Source: CBDFHF01 sp965247565
GTDB lineage: Bacteria; Pseudomonadota; Gammaproteobacteria; Methylococcales; Methylomonadaceae
Direction: 5' to 3'
NCBI GenBank assembly: GCA_965247565.1
Contig: CBDFHF010000003.1
Span: forward strand, 2,418,001 to 2,482,000
DNA length: 64,000 nucleotides
Position numbers and translations under genes: made by a program. Below the pieces are notes generated by a model, which was given only the letters and a program-made list of their open reading frames with translations, made no database searches and was not told the DNA's origin. Position 1 is the first letter of the stretch. Each line of letters begins with the position of its first letter. Shown piece by piece: positions 53,248 to 62,243 of the stretch.

Positions 53248-54390
53248 CTAAGGTAAAGTTTTTATATCTACAACACGCACGAATTCTTTCGCCGTAGTTT
53301 TTGGCAAGTCCAGAAAGTACTGCTGTGCTCCGCCAATAAGCTCACCGCCTTGTGGGTTAGCTATGCCCTCCAGAGTCCTAAAAGGCTTCACCACTTCAAG
53401 TTCTACCACCTTTGGAATACCTTCCGGTTTCCACTCCGGCTTAATGGCCATTTTACTCAATGCTTCACTCTGACTACCAAACGTCTCATTAGTACCCCAT
53501 CCGCCAAGACCTTCTATTTTGCTTGGATCACGTAATAATTTTAATTGATTTTTATCCATCGCCATCTTAAACCGTTCACCCGGCACAAACTGCCTTTCGG
53601 CAACCGTCGTCCCTGGCTTAAACGGCAGCGTCTCTGGGGTAGCACGATGCTTATCCACCAGTTCGGCATTGGCATCTTCAGCTGTACGATATTTAATGGT
53701 TCCCCTAAAGCGCGACTTCTCCTGCTTAGCCTTCCTCGCCGCAACCGCATTCTTTTTGTCACACCCCGCACAAGCTTTATTGCCCAATGATGGATTTTTG
53801 GCTTTCTTGGCCTTTGATTTTGCGGCTTTTGCCTTGGCCTTGCTGGCAGCTTTTTTGGCGGTTTTTGCCACCGTTTTCGCAGCCGCTTTGGCGGTCGTCG
53901 CCACCGTCGCGGCGGTCTTCGTTGCGGCAGTAACGGTGGCCTTTGCCACGGCGGGTGCTGCCGCAACCGCCTTGCCCGCGCCTTTTGCCGCGCCGACCAC
54001 ACCCACCCGTGCGCCTTCGCCCAGTAGCGCCGCATCGGTAACCGCTTTGCCCAATCCCCGCATGTCGCCATTTTGTGCGGCATCAGTGACGGCTCCGGCG
54101 ACATTCCCTGGCATATCTTTCACAGCGTTCCCCAAGCCTTCGTAACCGCCTTGGCTGGCTACTTTGCCCAAACTGCTCATCGGCTGGATGTCTTCGATGG
54201 TAATGCTCTTAGCCATCTCCCCAGCACCGACGGCCGATAAGCCTTCCTTGGCGGCTATCTTAGCACCGCCCACCGCGACTTGCCCAAAGTCGTACACGCC
54301 ATAGGCCATTTCTTTGCCCGCGCCAACTACGGCATCGCCCATGCCTTTAGTGTATTCCACAAAGTTAAGCAGGACATTTTCACTCGCCAT
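53248..54390 (-). CDS. Putative T6SS effector with Lys/Ala-rich linker and C-terminal toxin-like domain
   Basis: A 380-residue protein in the cargo position behind vgrG and the DUF4123 adaptor. Residues 1-135 are Gly/Ala-rich and helical, like the leader regions of polymorphic toxins. Residues about 138-198 are a histone H1-like Ala/Lys/Thr tract (AKTVAKTAKKAASKAKAKAA). A CAGC motif follows at 207-210. Residues about 225-380 look like a compact domain, with GERFKMAMDK, GLGGWGTNETFGSQ, VVELEVVKPFRTLEGI and QGGELIGGAQQYFLDLP. The last part resembles the PGGGxQY region of TNT-type NAD+ glycohydrolases, a weak likeness. No PAAR motif is seen. Confidence 0.6.
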   Translation of the reverse strand: MASENVLLNFVEYTKGMGDAVVGAGKEMAYGVYDFGQVAVGGAKIAAKEGLSAVGAGEMAKSITIEDIQPMSSLGKVASQGGYEGLGNAVKDMPGNVAGAVTDAAQNGDMRGLGKAVTDAALLGEGARVGVVGAAKGAGKAVAAAPAVAKATVTAATKTAATVATTAKAAAKTVAKTAKKAASKAKAKAAKSKAKKAKNPSLGNKACAGCDKKNAVAARKAKQEKSRFRGTIKYRTAEDANAELVDKHRATPETLPFKPGTTVAERQFVPGERFKMAMDKNQLKLLRDPSKIEGLGGWGTNETFGSQSEALSKMAIKPEWKPEGIPKVVELEVVKPFRTLEGIANPQGGELIGGAQQYFLDLPKTTAKEFVRVVDIKTLP

Positions 54391-54417
54391 TGTGCGCTCC
54401 TGCTAATGTTATTTCGG

Positions 54418-55143
54418 TCATAGTTCCAATTCCCATTTGAGTTCAACACAGCCTACCAAGGCAAACCCGCGCAATGACGGCAATACGGCGGGGTCGTTAA
54501 AAATGGAGCTGATCCAAGGCGTGGCATGTTGTTGGTAAAATTGCCTGCCAAACACATGTTGGCACACGGCAAAGGCTATGATCCCTTTGGTATCAGTGAT
54601 GTGCTGTTGGCGGGCGGTTTGGATGGCCTGGGCAATAAAGCTTGTCAATGCGGTATCGTCGGCAAATTGTTGGGTGTGGTCTTGCCGCGTTGCGATGGTT
54701 GCCAATGCCCAGCAGGTGCGGGCGGCAATATGGTCGTTATGTTGGGTTTCGTCTGCGTTGTCAAACCAGCCGCTGCGCTGGGCGTTGGCTTCGGCTTCCG
54801 CCCAGGCATCTTCGCTTGCCTTGTCAGCCAACAGGTCGGGGATGTCGTCTGGGTAGTGGCTTAAGTCATCCAGCATGGCCTGAATGTCGGGCTGTTCGTC
54901 AAAGTTTGGAGCGATGGCGCAGCAGTAATGCAGGTAGGTGGTTAAGGCACTTTGGAACTCGATGCTGTAGCGGTCTTGGGCGTAGTCTATTTTACGGGCG
55001 ACCATGCGCTGCGCCAGGGCAGGCGGCAGGGGCTGGAACAACTCCGGGTAGTCGGCCTGTAATTGGCTGGTCAACAAGGCGGCAAACTTTGTTCGCGCTT
55101 GGGTATCGAGTAGATGTAATTGCTGTTCACTGAGAGTAAGCAT
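54418..55143 (-). CDS. Hypothetical protein between the DUF4123 adaptor and the effector
   Basis: I start at ATG 55143 (MLTLSEQQLHLLDTQARTKF), four bases after the adaptor's stop; the longer frame to 55218 would run inside the adaptor gene. The 241-residue protein is soluble and helical, with FAALLTSQLQADYPELFQPL near the N-terminus and an Ala/Gln-rich middle. I do not recognise a family. Proteins of this type often accompany DUF4123 adaptors and may help load the effector. It ends 28 bp before the effector start. Confidence 0.6.
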   Translation of the reverse strand: MLTLSEQQLHLLDTQARTKFAALLTSQLQADYPELFQPLPPALAQRMVARKIDYAQDRYSIEFQSALTTYLHYCCAIAPNFDEQPDIQAMLDDLSHYPDDIPDLLADKASEDAWAEAEANAQRSGWFDNADETQHNDHIAARTCWALATIATRQDHTQQFADDTALTSFIAQAIQTARQQHITDTKGIIAFAVCQHVFGRQFYQQHATPWISSIFNDPAVLPSLRGFALVGCVELKWELEL

Positions 55144-55147
55144 GGGC

Positions 55148-55687
55148 TTAGCTTGTTGGGGTGTTGGCGGGGTAATGGCAATAACCGGCATCGGCTGTGT
55201 ACCAAAGGCTATGGGCAATGGGTTGCATCAAGGTTTTTAACTGGTCGGCATCGAACAGGCCATGGCTGATTTGCTGCATAACGCGGGGGTCGTAAAAGCG
55301 TAATAACGCTTCGCTGCCGTCGGGCAAATTGACAATGAGCTGTTGTTGGAAATGTTTGAGCAACACGGTCGGAGTGGATCGGCTCCATAACCAGATCACA
55401 CAAGGGGCTTGGCTTTCAACCGTACATAACCAATTAATTCGAGCGTAGTGGCTGTCTTCAAACGGATTGAGCGGGATCAGGAACGGGCCTGCGTCTTGAG
55501 CCGATTGTTCGGGCATTCCCTGGAACAAACCCATTAAGGAGGCTTCCGGGATGTGTTGAGTCAATTGGGTTCTTGCAGTAGCTGGCTGAGCGGCATCCAC
55601 TAAAACATACATACGCAAATCATCAACCGTCTGTGTGCAGAAATAGCTTAAGGCTTCTTCAAAGCTTGGTTGTAAGATAATTGGCAT
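55148..55687 (-). CDS. DUF4123 family T6SS effector adaptor
   Basis: Adaptor or chaperone that couples a cargo effector to the VgrG tip. The 179 residues have the DUF4123 pattern: RMYVLVDAAQP near the start, a middle FLIPLNPFEDSHYARIN region, and the characteristic LLRFYDPRVMQQI motif, preceded by LIVNLPDGSEA. It lies 15 bp after vgrG, which fits its role in matching this VgrG to the downstream cargo. Confidence 0.88.
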   Translation of the reverse strand: MPIILQPSFEEALSYFCTQTVDDLRMYVLVDAAQPATARTQLTQHIPEASLMGLFQGMPEQSAQDAGPFLIPLNPFEDSHYARINWLCTVESQAPCVIWLWSRSTPTVLLKHFQQQLIVNLPDGSEALLRFYDPRVMQQISHGLFDADQLKTLMQPIAHSLWYTADAGYCHYPANTPTS

Positions 55688-55702
55688 AAAGCACTATAAA
55701 TG

Positions 55703-58342
55703 CTAGTTACGCGGAGTTAATGCACTACCCGCTTTTGCCGCCTTCAACAAACACGGAATACAGATTTGGGAAGGCACGATGCCTGTTGGCAACTGATTGG
55801 GACTGGCTGGCTTTGCCGCACCACCGGAAAACGCGTGCTGCCCACCTTTAACAGTAAAGTGGCCGGGGCAGGTAAAGGTGATATGACCGCCTTCTAGGAC
55901 GATACTCGACTGCCCCGCTTGCAGGGTAATCTTTTGTTGGGCGTTGATCTCGATGCGGTCATTGACCGAGGTGACGGTGATGGACTGATCGGCCAGAATT
56001 TCTAGCTGATCGGTGTGCGCCTGGATTGATACCGGGGCGTTGGCGGCAATCGCCTGAATACCGCCCTGGTGAGTGAATAGGCTAGTGGCCTTGCCGGAGA
56101 CCGAGGCAAAGGTATGTGCTGCCGCCCAATGACTATCCGCTTGAGTCGTCCAGTGCAGGTGTTGTCCGGCATACAGCGTCGTGGCAGCCGGACTGGCGAG
56201 ATTGATGCTGGCCGGACTGTCGATGTGCACCAGCGGTACCGCAAACTTCTCCACCGCTTGGCTTAAGCGTCGACTACCCAGGCTGGCTTTTTGGGCAGAT
56301 TGACCGTTAACAGCGCCTGAGTATTGGCCTTGTTGCTGGGGGTCGATGACCTTAATACGCTGATCTTGGGCGGTGTTGGCGGGTTCGCTGCGATTAGCTC
56401 GATGTTGGCCGGCGACTTGCGTTAACGCATCGGTTAAGGTTTTGGCGCCTTTGAGCTGCGCAAGACTTTCGGCGCTGTCGAGTTGCGTGGATTGCACGCT
56501 ACTGCCTTGTTGGCTGCGTGCCGTACTGGACAGTAACACCCCTTCGCCGCCGCGCACTATGCCCCAGGCATCGCTACGCAGTTCAAAACCTTGACCGCGA
56601 TAAGCACCGCGTTGCGCGGAGGAGGGCGACTGACTGACCAGATAACCCAAATTTAATTGACTAGTCGCCGTACTGCTGGCCAAGCGCATCCGAAGTTGAC
56701 CGGGACTGTCGTCTACTACCCACTGATTATATCCGCCGTCTTCCAGATTATGACTATGCATACCCGACAGCATCCCGGCATGATTAACCCCGGAATCCAC
56801 ACCAGCTGAATAAGGCGGCAAATCAGCGCTATTATAAAGACTGGCCACAATCACCAGCCGATCCATATCGCCTTCGATGAAATCTACCAACACTTCCGTA
56901 CCGATGCGTGGCGTAAAAACCGTGCCCCAGTTCGGCCCAGACAACGCCTCAGCCACCCGTACCCAAGTCCCGGAGGTTTCGTTGCCGGGGGCATTGCCGG
57001 TCGCGTCGCTACTGACGCCTGTTTCCATCAAGCCGCCAGCCAGGGGACGAGTGCCGCGTTGCCAGGGGAATTGGATTTTAATACGGTGATCACGTTCGGT
57101 AGTCAATGGACTACCCTCCAGGCCAACCACCAGAGCAACTTGTGGTCCTAAGGCTGAAGCGGCAATGCGCTGTGCGGTCAAAGCGGGCACTAAAGGAACT
57201 GTGCTGCGTACACAGCTGAACTGATTGCGGTAGGTGCCCTGTTCTAGGGTGTTGGCTGCATGGAGCCTTGACATACCGGGATTAAGATTGTTGGTAGCGT
57301 TATGATTAACCGCTAACACGGTAAATTCATTTTCGCCAGCCGGGTACTGTTCGTGTTGGCTGAGCGTAAAACGATGACCTGCCGCTAGTTGCCGAACTGA
57401 ACCGGCGCCGTTATAACGCTTATTGCCTAGCTCCAACGCCCGTAAATGCAGATCGCTATGCTGGCTAGCTGCAGCGCGGTCGGCATAATGCCGTTCAGTG
57501 CTGCCATCATACATTGCCAACACGGGTAACTCGCCATGGGCTAATGCCGAAGTAGTTTCAGCAGCGGGCGCAACCAATTGGGCGGGATCCCAACTGGACA
57601 GGCTAACTGCATTCGCTTGCACTTGCCGGATCGCGGAAAATTGCTGAATGCTGTCGCTGTGATCCGTAGCCCGAATGCCATGAAAGCGCACTAAACTGTC
57701 GCCAGACAATTCTGGCGATGTAGCCATTGCATCAAAAATGACCAATTGGTGACGGGCATGAGCCATGCCTGTCGTTTGTCCGTTGGCGGCTGGTGATTGT
57801 TCATGTTCAAAACGCCAGCTCAGGCCCTCTGAAGCCAGCAAGCGCACAAAAAAATCCAAATCGCTTTCACGGTACTGTGTGCAAATAGCTCGCTGAGCTA
57901 ATGGTTGGCTGACATCCCAGGCTACATTGGCCTGTGGGTAGTCATTGAGCAGCTCGGTGATAATTTCTCGGGTATCTTTATCCTGAAAAATAAACGCATC
58001 CCGGCGTAATCGCAGAAAAGCTAAAAAGGGTTCCAGACGTAGTCGATACCTGACCATACCACCATCTGCACCGAGCCAGACCGCTTCGGTACAGTAGCCG
58101 TGCCAAGCACGATAACTGTTGTCGACCTGCATTAAGCGCAGTGTGATTTCTTCACCAATGAACTGTTTCAGGTCTATCTGAGTAGAAGGACTTAGCGCCT
58201 CAATGTCAAAACGGAATAGATCGTTAACTGCTTCAAAACCGCTAAAGCTTTCGGCAACCAGGGAGTCGGGTAGGTCCGAACCTTGCGCGGTTTCTAGGAT
58301 GATGAGACGGGCATTTTGGCTAAGTAAGGGGCTGCTGGACAT
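55703..58342 (-). CDS. vgrG: Type VI secretion tip protein VgrG (TssI)
   Basis: Trimeric spike that caps the Hcp tube and is fired into target cells. It has the gp27-like base (SFSGFEAVNDLFRFDIEALS, HGYCTEAVWLGADGG, YRESDLDFFVRLLASEGLSW), the gp5 OB fold (ALVVGLEGSPLTTERDHRIK, then RVAEALSGPNWGTVFTPRIG), the beta-helix needle and a DUF2345 C-terminal region ending in a Cys pair (SQICIPCLLKAAKAG). No extra catalytic domain is visible, so cargo is likely carried separately. The length is 879 residues. Confidence 0.96.
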   Translation of the reverse strand: MSSSPLLSQNARLIILETAQGSDLPDSLVAESFSGFEAVNDLFRFDIEALSPSTQIDLKQFIGEEITLRLMQVDNSYRAWHGYCTEAVWLGADGGMVRYRLRLEPFLAFLRLRRDAFIFQDKDTREIITELLNDYPQANVAWDVSQPLAQRAICTQYRESDLDFFVRLLASEGLSWRFEHEQSPAANGQTTGMAHARHQLVIFDAMATSPELSGDSLVRFHGIRATDHSDSIQQFSAIRQVQANAVSLSSWDPAQLVAPAAETTSALAHGELPVLAMYDGSTERHYADRAAASQHSDLHLRALELGNKRYNGAGSVRQLAAGHRFTLSQHEQYPAGENEFTVLAVNHNATNNLNPGMSRLHAANTLEQGTYRNQFSCVRSTVPLVPALTAQRIAASALGPQVALVVGLEGSPLTTERDHRIKIQFPWQRGTRPLAGGLMETGVSSDATGNAPGNETSGTWVRVAEALSGPNWGTVFTPRIGTEVLVDFIEGDMDRLVIVASLYNSADLPPYSAGVDSGVNHAGMLSGMHSHNLEDGGYNQWVVDDSPGQLRMRLASSTATSQLNLGYLVSQSPSSAQRGAYRGQGFELRSDAWGIVRGGEGVLLSSTARSQQGSSVQSTQLDSAESLAQLKGAKTLTDALTQVAGQHRANRSEPANTAQDQRIKVIDPQQQGQYSGAVNGQSAQKASLGSRRLSQAVEKFAVPLVHIDSPASINLASPAATTLYAGQHLHWTTQADSHWAAAHTFASVSGKATSLFTHQGGIQAIAANAPVSIQAHTDQLEILADQSITVTSVNDRIEINAQQKITLQAGQSSIVLEGGHITFTCPGHFTVKGGQHAFSGGAAKPASPNQLPTGIVPSQICIPCLLKAAKAGSALTPRN

Positions 58343-58406
58343 AGCGTTACGCGGTGGGGGTAAGGGTTAAACTGATTGCTGGTTAAAAAGCTACATGGCG
58401 CCAGCG

Positions 58407-59183
58407 TTATGGTAGAGTTATAGTGATATTGGCTGTTGCCGGCGGCATGTGTACAACGTCATGGTAGTCACCGATGCTGGCTTTGGTGTCATGGTCTAAC
58501 GCAGTGTATAAACCTATATAACCTGCTAACCCAAACAAAGCAAAAACCCCACTAATCAGCCACAACGGCACATCATGACGGATTTTATTGATAATGTGGT
58601 CGGGACGCTGCCAATGTGGCGCAAAGCCGCCGCTTTTACCTTTCATTAGCGCGATTTCATCACCTAAGCGGGCGGTCAGGTAATGTAATTTCTCGGGGCC
58701 TTCAATCATATACTTCCCTTCAAAACCCAATAACAAACACAGATGAAAGACCTCCAATACCTGGATATGCGTCGCGCCTCTATGCCTAAGCGCCTCTAGA
58801 CGCTGGAAAAAATTTTCACCGGCCAACTGATCACCAAACAATGTCAATTGCAGTGGCTTCCGTTCCCAGTCCGAACGAATAGTAAACTCCGATCGCAACA
58901 CAGTTTCATCGACAGCGGCACAGTAGGCATATTTAGCGTCATGAATGTCTTCGGTAGATGCTCCCAGTTTTTTGGCGTTCCGTTCAAAGTCAGTCAAAAA
59001 CCGGGTGATACTATCAGAAAACTTACTGTAGTCTTTGGGCTCGCCCTGGCTTTTGAGCAGGAATAATGCATAAAAACCGTCGTAAAGTAGATCTAGCAAA
59101 GAACGAGGTGTAAAAGCCTTATCGGTGAATGAAAATATACTACTAGGCTGGCCGAGTAGGGAAGGGGCGGTTAGTTCGCTCAT
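58407..59183 (-). CDS. tssL: T6SS membrane complex protein TssL (DotU/IcmH)
   Basis: Inner-membrane part of the T6SS trans-envelope complex with TssJ and TssM. The cytoplasmic hook domain has SLLDLLYDGFYALFLLKSQG, DAKYAYCAAVDETVLRSEF and LFGDQLAGENFFQRLEALR, and one C-terminal membrane helix (VPLWLISGVFALFGLAGYIG). The 258 residues end shortly after that helix, so it lacks the OmpA-like extension of some TssL proteins; peptidoglycan binding may come from the OmpA/BON protein upstream. It overlaps tssK by four bases. Confidence 0.95.
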   Translation of the reverse strand: MSELTAPSLLGQPSSIFSFTDKAFTPRSLLDLLYDGFYALFLLKSQGEPKDYSKFSDSITRFLTDFERNAKKLGASTEDIHDAKYAYCAAVDETVLRSEFTIRSDWERKPLQLTLFGDQLAGENFFQRLEALRHRGATHIQVLEVFHLCLLLGFEGKYMIEGPEKLHYLTARLGDEIALMKGKSGGFAPHWQRPDHIINKIRHDVPLWLISGVFALFGLAGYIGLYTALDHDTKASIGDYHDVVHMPPATANITITLP

Positions 59184-60526
59184 GAGGTTACTGCCAACAA
59201 CTCAAGTTTAAGGTCAGGGATACCCTTAGGCACATAGATCGCGATGGATTGCGCCTGTAGCATTCGCTCGTACAGAGGACCTTTGTCCTCGAGCAGGAAA
59301 TAAAAGGTGTCCGGACGAACCGGAACAGCCGAAGGTACCTGGGGTGAATGCACCAGTTTTAGTCCGGGCATGGCTGCCAGCACGAACTTTTCGACATCAT
59401 CCGGTGCGCCGATTTTGAAGATGGATGGCACTGCATCCACCAGCTCAAGTGCTGGCATATGCGCAGCGACAGAAAGATAAAAACGGGTGCCGCCATCAAT
59501 TTTACCAGAATCAAGCATACCGTGATGATGCGATGGCTTGACTTCGGTGAGGGCAATAGAAAAATATTTTGCGGAAATGACTGTATCCAGTAACTCCCGA
59601 ATAATGCTATGCAACTTGGCAAAGCAAGGCCCCGGATCTTGGTGTTGGTAAAAAGGCAAATCGGCCAGCGCCATGGTTTTGGAGTAGGTTAACAAAGCAC
59701 CAGCTAAATGAAGTAATTGTTCATACAGACGTTCTGGATGTAAATCGGGATGATGCAAATAATGGCTCAGCGCAGCAAAAGAGGCGCTAGCTGTATGTAA
59801 CAACCAAAATGAGGAAATATCGCCGGAACGGAATTCAATGACGTTTTTGCTAGGTTCGCGGTGGTGGCCATAGAGGGCATTGACTTTTGCCTGCAGGGCA
59901 TCCATGAGGCGGCGCAATTGCAAAAACAACAACGGCGCACTGCGTATAGACAGGCTGGGCGCCACAAAACTGGGATCCAACTGAAAACCGCCGGTTGAGA
60001 TGCGCTGCAATCGGGTGATTGGAAAGCTAACATAGGAATCCCGGGATTCCAGTTCCGACACCAAGCGTACTGATTTTTTCAAATAAGTTAGTTCGGCGTT
60101 AACGGCCAACGTATAAAGATCAGGTGTATCGACATTGACTTGGGTATAGCGCGCGGAGTTATTTGTATTGGCGGTCGCCGAAAAATTCCCATTAAAGTTC
60201 TTCATCATGGGCAGTGCAACGTAATAGGTAAGAGTACGTTGCGATAACGGAATATCGGTTAAATCGATAGTATCGGGTAAATCATCCTGATCAGGCGCTT
60301 TGATAATCTCGCCATCTTGAAAAATAAGCGAAAGCTCCAGGAGACTTAAGGTGTTATTGACTAAGGCATCTTTATCAAACTGGACGCTGAGTACTCCCCA
60401 AGAATAGGGTTGTAAAGCCAGTATCCGATCATGTAATCGACGCTCATGATACTGATCTTGCTGCTGGAAATGTTGAGGACGCAAAAAAAGCCCCTCGCCC
60501 CATAAAACTTTTGAGTTCGTAGTCAC
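59180..60526 (-). CDS. tssK: T6SS baseplate subunit TssK
   Basis: Trimeric connector between the baseplate and the membrane complex. The family start is clear: VLWGEGLFLRPQHFQQQDQY. Further blocks are LFLQLRRLMDALQAKVNALY and KLHSIIRELLDTVISAKYFS, with a C-terminal domain near VPSAVPVRPDTFYFLLE. The length of 448 residues is normal. It lies between tssJ and tssL, the standard order. Confidence 0.96.
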   Translation of the reverse strand: MTTNSKVLWGEGLFLRPQHFQQQDQYHERRLHDRILALQPYSWGVLSVQFDKDALVNNTLSLLELSLIFQDGEIIKAPDQDDLPDTIDLTDIPLSQRTLTYYVALPMMKNFNGNFSATANTNNSARYTQVNVDTPDLYTLAVNAELTYLKKSVRLVSELESRDSYVSFPITRLQRISTGGFQLDPSFVAPSLSIRSAPLLFLQLRRLMDALQAKVNALYGHHREPSKNVIEFRSGDISSFWLLHTASASFAALSHYLHHPDLHPERLYEQLLHLAGALLTYSKTMALADLPFYQHQDPGPCFAKLHSIIRELLDTVISAKYFSIALTEVKPSHHHGMLDSGKIDGGTRFYLSVAAHMPALELVDAVPSIFKIGAPDDVEKFVLAAMPGLKLVHSPQVPSAVPVRPDTFYFLLEDKGPLYERMLQAQSIAIYVPKGIPDLKLELLAVTS

Positions 60527-60572
60527 TGGTATGTTTGTTACTTTAGAGTTTGTTGAGTCCTATCTCACGACG

Positions 60573-61334
60573 CTATTGTTGGCAACGTACATAAGATGCT
60601 ATTTCTTGGTTGTCAGGTTGTACCGTCTGACCTTTACCCACAGCGAGCATACATCCGAGCATGCCTACAGTTATGCCAGAGTGGATTGCTTGTTTGACAG
60701 GGAAGGTGGCACGCCAGTGGCCCTTTACCGGAGCGCGGAACAAGCCAACTATACCGATAAACTCAGTATCCCTGGATATGTTTTCCTTAGTGCTATAGAT
60801 CTGACTAGGAATTAATGTTACTTCTTTTACTTCTACTATATCTGCACCCAATGCTTCTCTCTCTCTCTGTGAGTCCATAAACGTATCATAGGGAGCTTGC
60901 TGAAAGGCTTCTCTGCGCTTGAGTTTATAAATCTTCGTCATTAAGGCAAGTGACCGGCCATTACTATCCAGGTTTAAAGAGCCGGCGGCGTGCAGATTTA
61001 AATGGATAATTTTTGAGCTTTTGCGAACTATTGGTCTATTGGCCGTGACTGGAATATCCTCATCTGGCTCAAATTGCTCGGGTATACCTGACAAATCGGG
61101 GACTTCTTGGGGCTCGGGCGTTTCTGGTATTTCGGGGTATTCAGGTATCTCGGGAGTTTCAGGCATTTCAGAAACTTCTGGTGTTTCTGTTGCGACTGAT
61201 TTTAGTTTGTCAGCAACATCAATCACTGCAAGCGTATCTTGCGCAGCAGAACTGATAGCACCACCGCAGCCATTGATGAAAACCAAAAATGGCGTCAACA
61301 CAAGCAGTTTAGAGATAGAGTTCAAAGTAGCCAT
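60573..61334 (-). CDS. tssJ: T6SS outer-membrane lipoprotein TssJ with an acidic Pro-rich linker
   Basis: Lipoprotein that links the TssM periplasmic domain to the outer membrane. A lipoprotein signal ends at FINGC (Cys23). Residues about 50-93 are an unusual Pro/Glu-rich spacer (PETPEIPEYPEIPETPEPQE). The TssJ domain follows at about 105-250 with HLNLHAAGSLNLDSNGRSLA, LMTKIYKLKRREAFQQAPYD and a late Cys pair (LGC and VRC). At 253 residues it is longer than usual because of the spacer. Its start lacks a strong ribosome-binding site. Confidence 0.85.
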   Translation of the reverse strand: MATLNSISKLLVLTPFLVFINGCGGAISSAAQDTLAVIDVADKLKSVATETPEVSEMPETPEIPEYPEIPETPEPQEVPDLSGIPEQFEPDEDIPVTANRPIVRKSSKIIHLNLHAAGSLNLDSNGRSLALMTKIYKLKRREAFQQAPYDTFMDSQREREALGADIVEVKEVTLIPSQIYSTKENISRDTEFIGIVGLFRAPVKGHWRATFPVKQAIHSGITVGMLGCMLAVGKGQTVQPDNQEIASYVRCQQ

Positions 61335-61497
61335 TTTAGAAAGTGTTTATAAATTTAAGAAGTTTTCTAAAGTTCAAGTCAGTTATCGCTTACGAGCTTA
61401 TAAAGTATTAAACAAAAAATCTAGCACTAATCTTAACGACAGTTATTAAGGTATAACTCGATATGTTGCCACACAATTTCAGCTAATTTACAGCGTT

Positions 61498-62241
61498 TCA
61501 TTGGACTATACGAAATTCAATACGACGATTTCGCGCCCGTCCTTCAGACGTGGCATTGTCTGCTACAGGGATGTCGGGGCCTTTTCCTGATGCATCTATT
61601 TTTTCAGCAACAATTCCTTTATTGGCCAAATATAACTTTACAGCGTCTGCGCGCGCCTGACTCAAATCAATGTTTTTAATGCGAAGGCCTCGGTTATCAG
61701 TATGCCCAACGACTACTAATTTTTGGTAGTTCATCCCTAGCAGGGGAACGGTAAGTTCATCCAATAAAGCTTTACCCTTAGGGGTGAAAGTTGCTTTGCC
61801 GCTCTCAAATTCGATAATTCGATTATGTAGAGTCGAGTCGATGATATTTTGCTTTGATTCAATTACCCTTAGCTCATTCAGCAAAGTGTAGTTCGAGTCA
61901 AGATTAGTGGCGATGTCGCTAGCCATTTGTTGGCGCTGTAACTCATTAATTACTTCGCCATTTATACTAACCGAGTTACCGTCTATTTTTAACTGCCCGT
62001 GTTTAACTTGTTTTAATGAGGGATTAATCAGCTTTTTTACGTAGTTGTTCCAATTTGCCGGCATCACCACTGTGCCAATTTCGATGAGGTCGACCACGTT
62101 ACCCTGACCGTATAGCTGGTGTAATTGCGCTAAAATTCCCGACTTGCTGGCTTCATCCGGAACCGTTCCTGAAGCCACAACCTGACCCTCGCCAAAGGCC
62201 ATTTTTGATATAAAAATCAATATGATGAAGAGGTGTCGCAT
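61498..62241 (-). CDS. OmpA-domain protein with BON-like region, T6SS-associated
   Basis: A signal peptide (MRHLFIILIFISKMAFGEGQ) opens a 247-residue periplasmic protein. Residues about 30-130 look like a BON-type region (VKHGQLKIDGNSVSINGEVI, then NELQRQQMASDIATNLDSNY). Residues about 135-245 are an OmpA-like peptidoglycan-binding domain (IEFESGKATFTPKGKALLDE, VVVGHTDNRG, NIDLSQARADAVKLYLANKG, NRRIEFRI). It sits between tagF and tssJ and may anchor the secretion machine to the cell wall, a role that TagL or TssL extensions have in other systems. Confidence 0.85.
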   Translation of the reverse strand: MRHLFIILIFISKMAFGEGQVVASGTVPDEASKSGILAQLHQLYGQGNVVDLIEIGTVVMPANWNNYVKKLINPSLKQVKHGQLKIDGNSVSINGEVINELQRQQMASDIATNLDSNYTLLNELRVIESKQNIIDSTLHNRIIEFESGKATFTPKGKALLDELTVPLLGMNYQKLVVVGHTDNRGLRIKNIDLSQARADAVKLYLANKGIVAEKIDASGKGPDIPVADNATSEGRARNRRIEFRIVQ

Positions 62242-62243
62242 AA

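Noticed and set aside
53541..54145. Long open frames opposite and beside the Lys/Ala-rich gene
   Set aside because: They are shadows caused by the GC-biased Ala/Lys codons of the effector candidate and contain no domain.
53248..54390. A histone H1-like chromosomal protein
   Set aside because: The Lys/Ala tract is only about 60 residues within a longer protein placed behind vgrG and DUF4123, which fits an effector better.
54642..55133. Plus-strand open frame of 163 codons
   Set aside because: It lies opposite the helper gene, is rich in Arg, Trp and Cys as antisense frames often are, and shows no family pattern.
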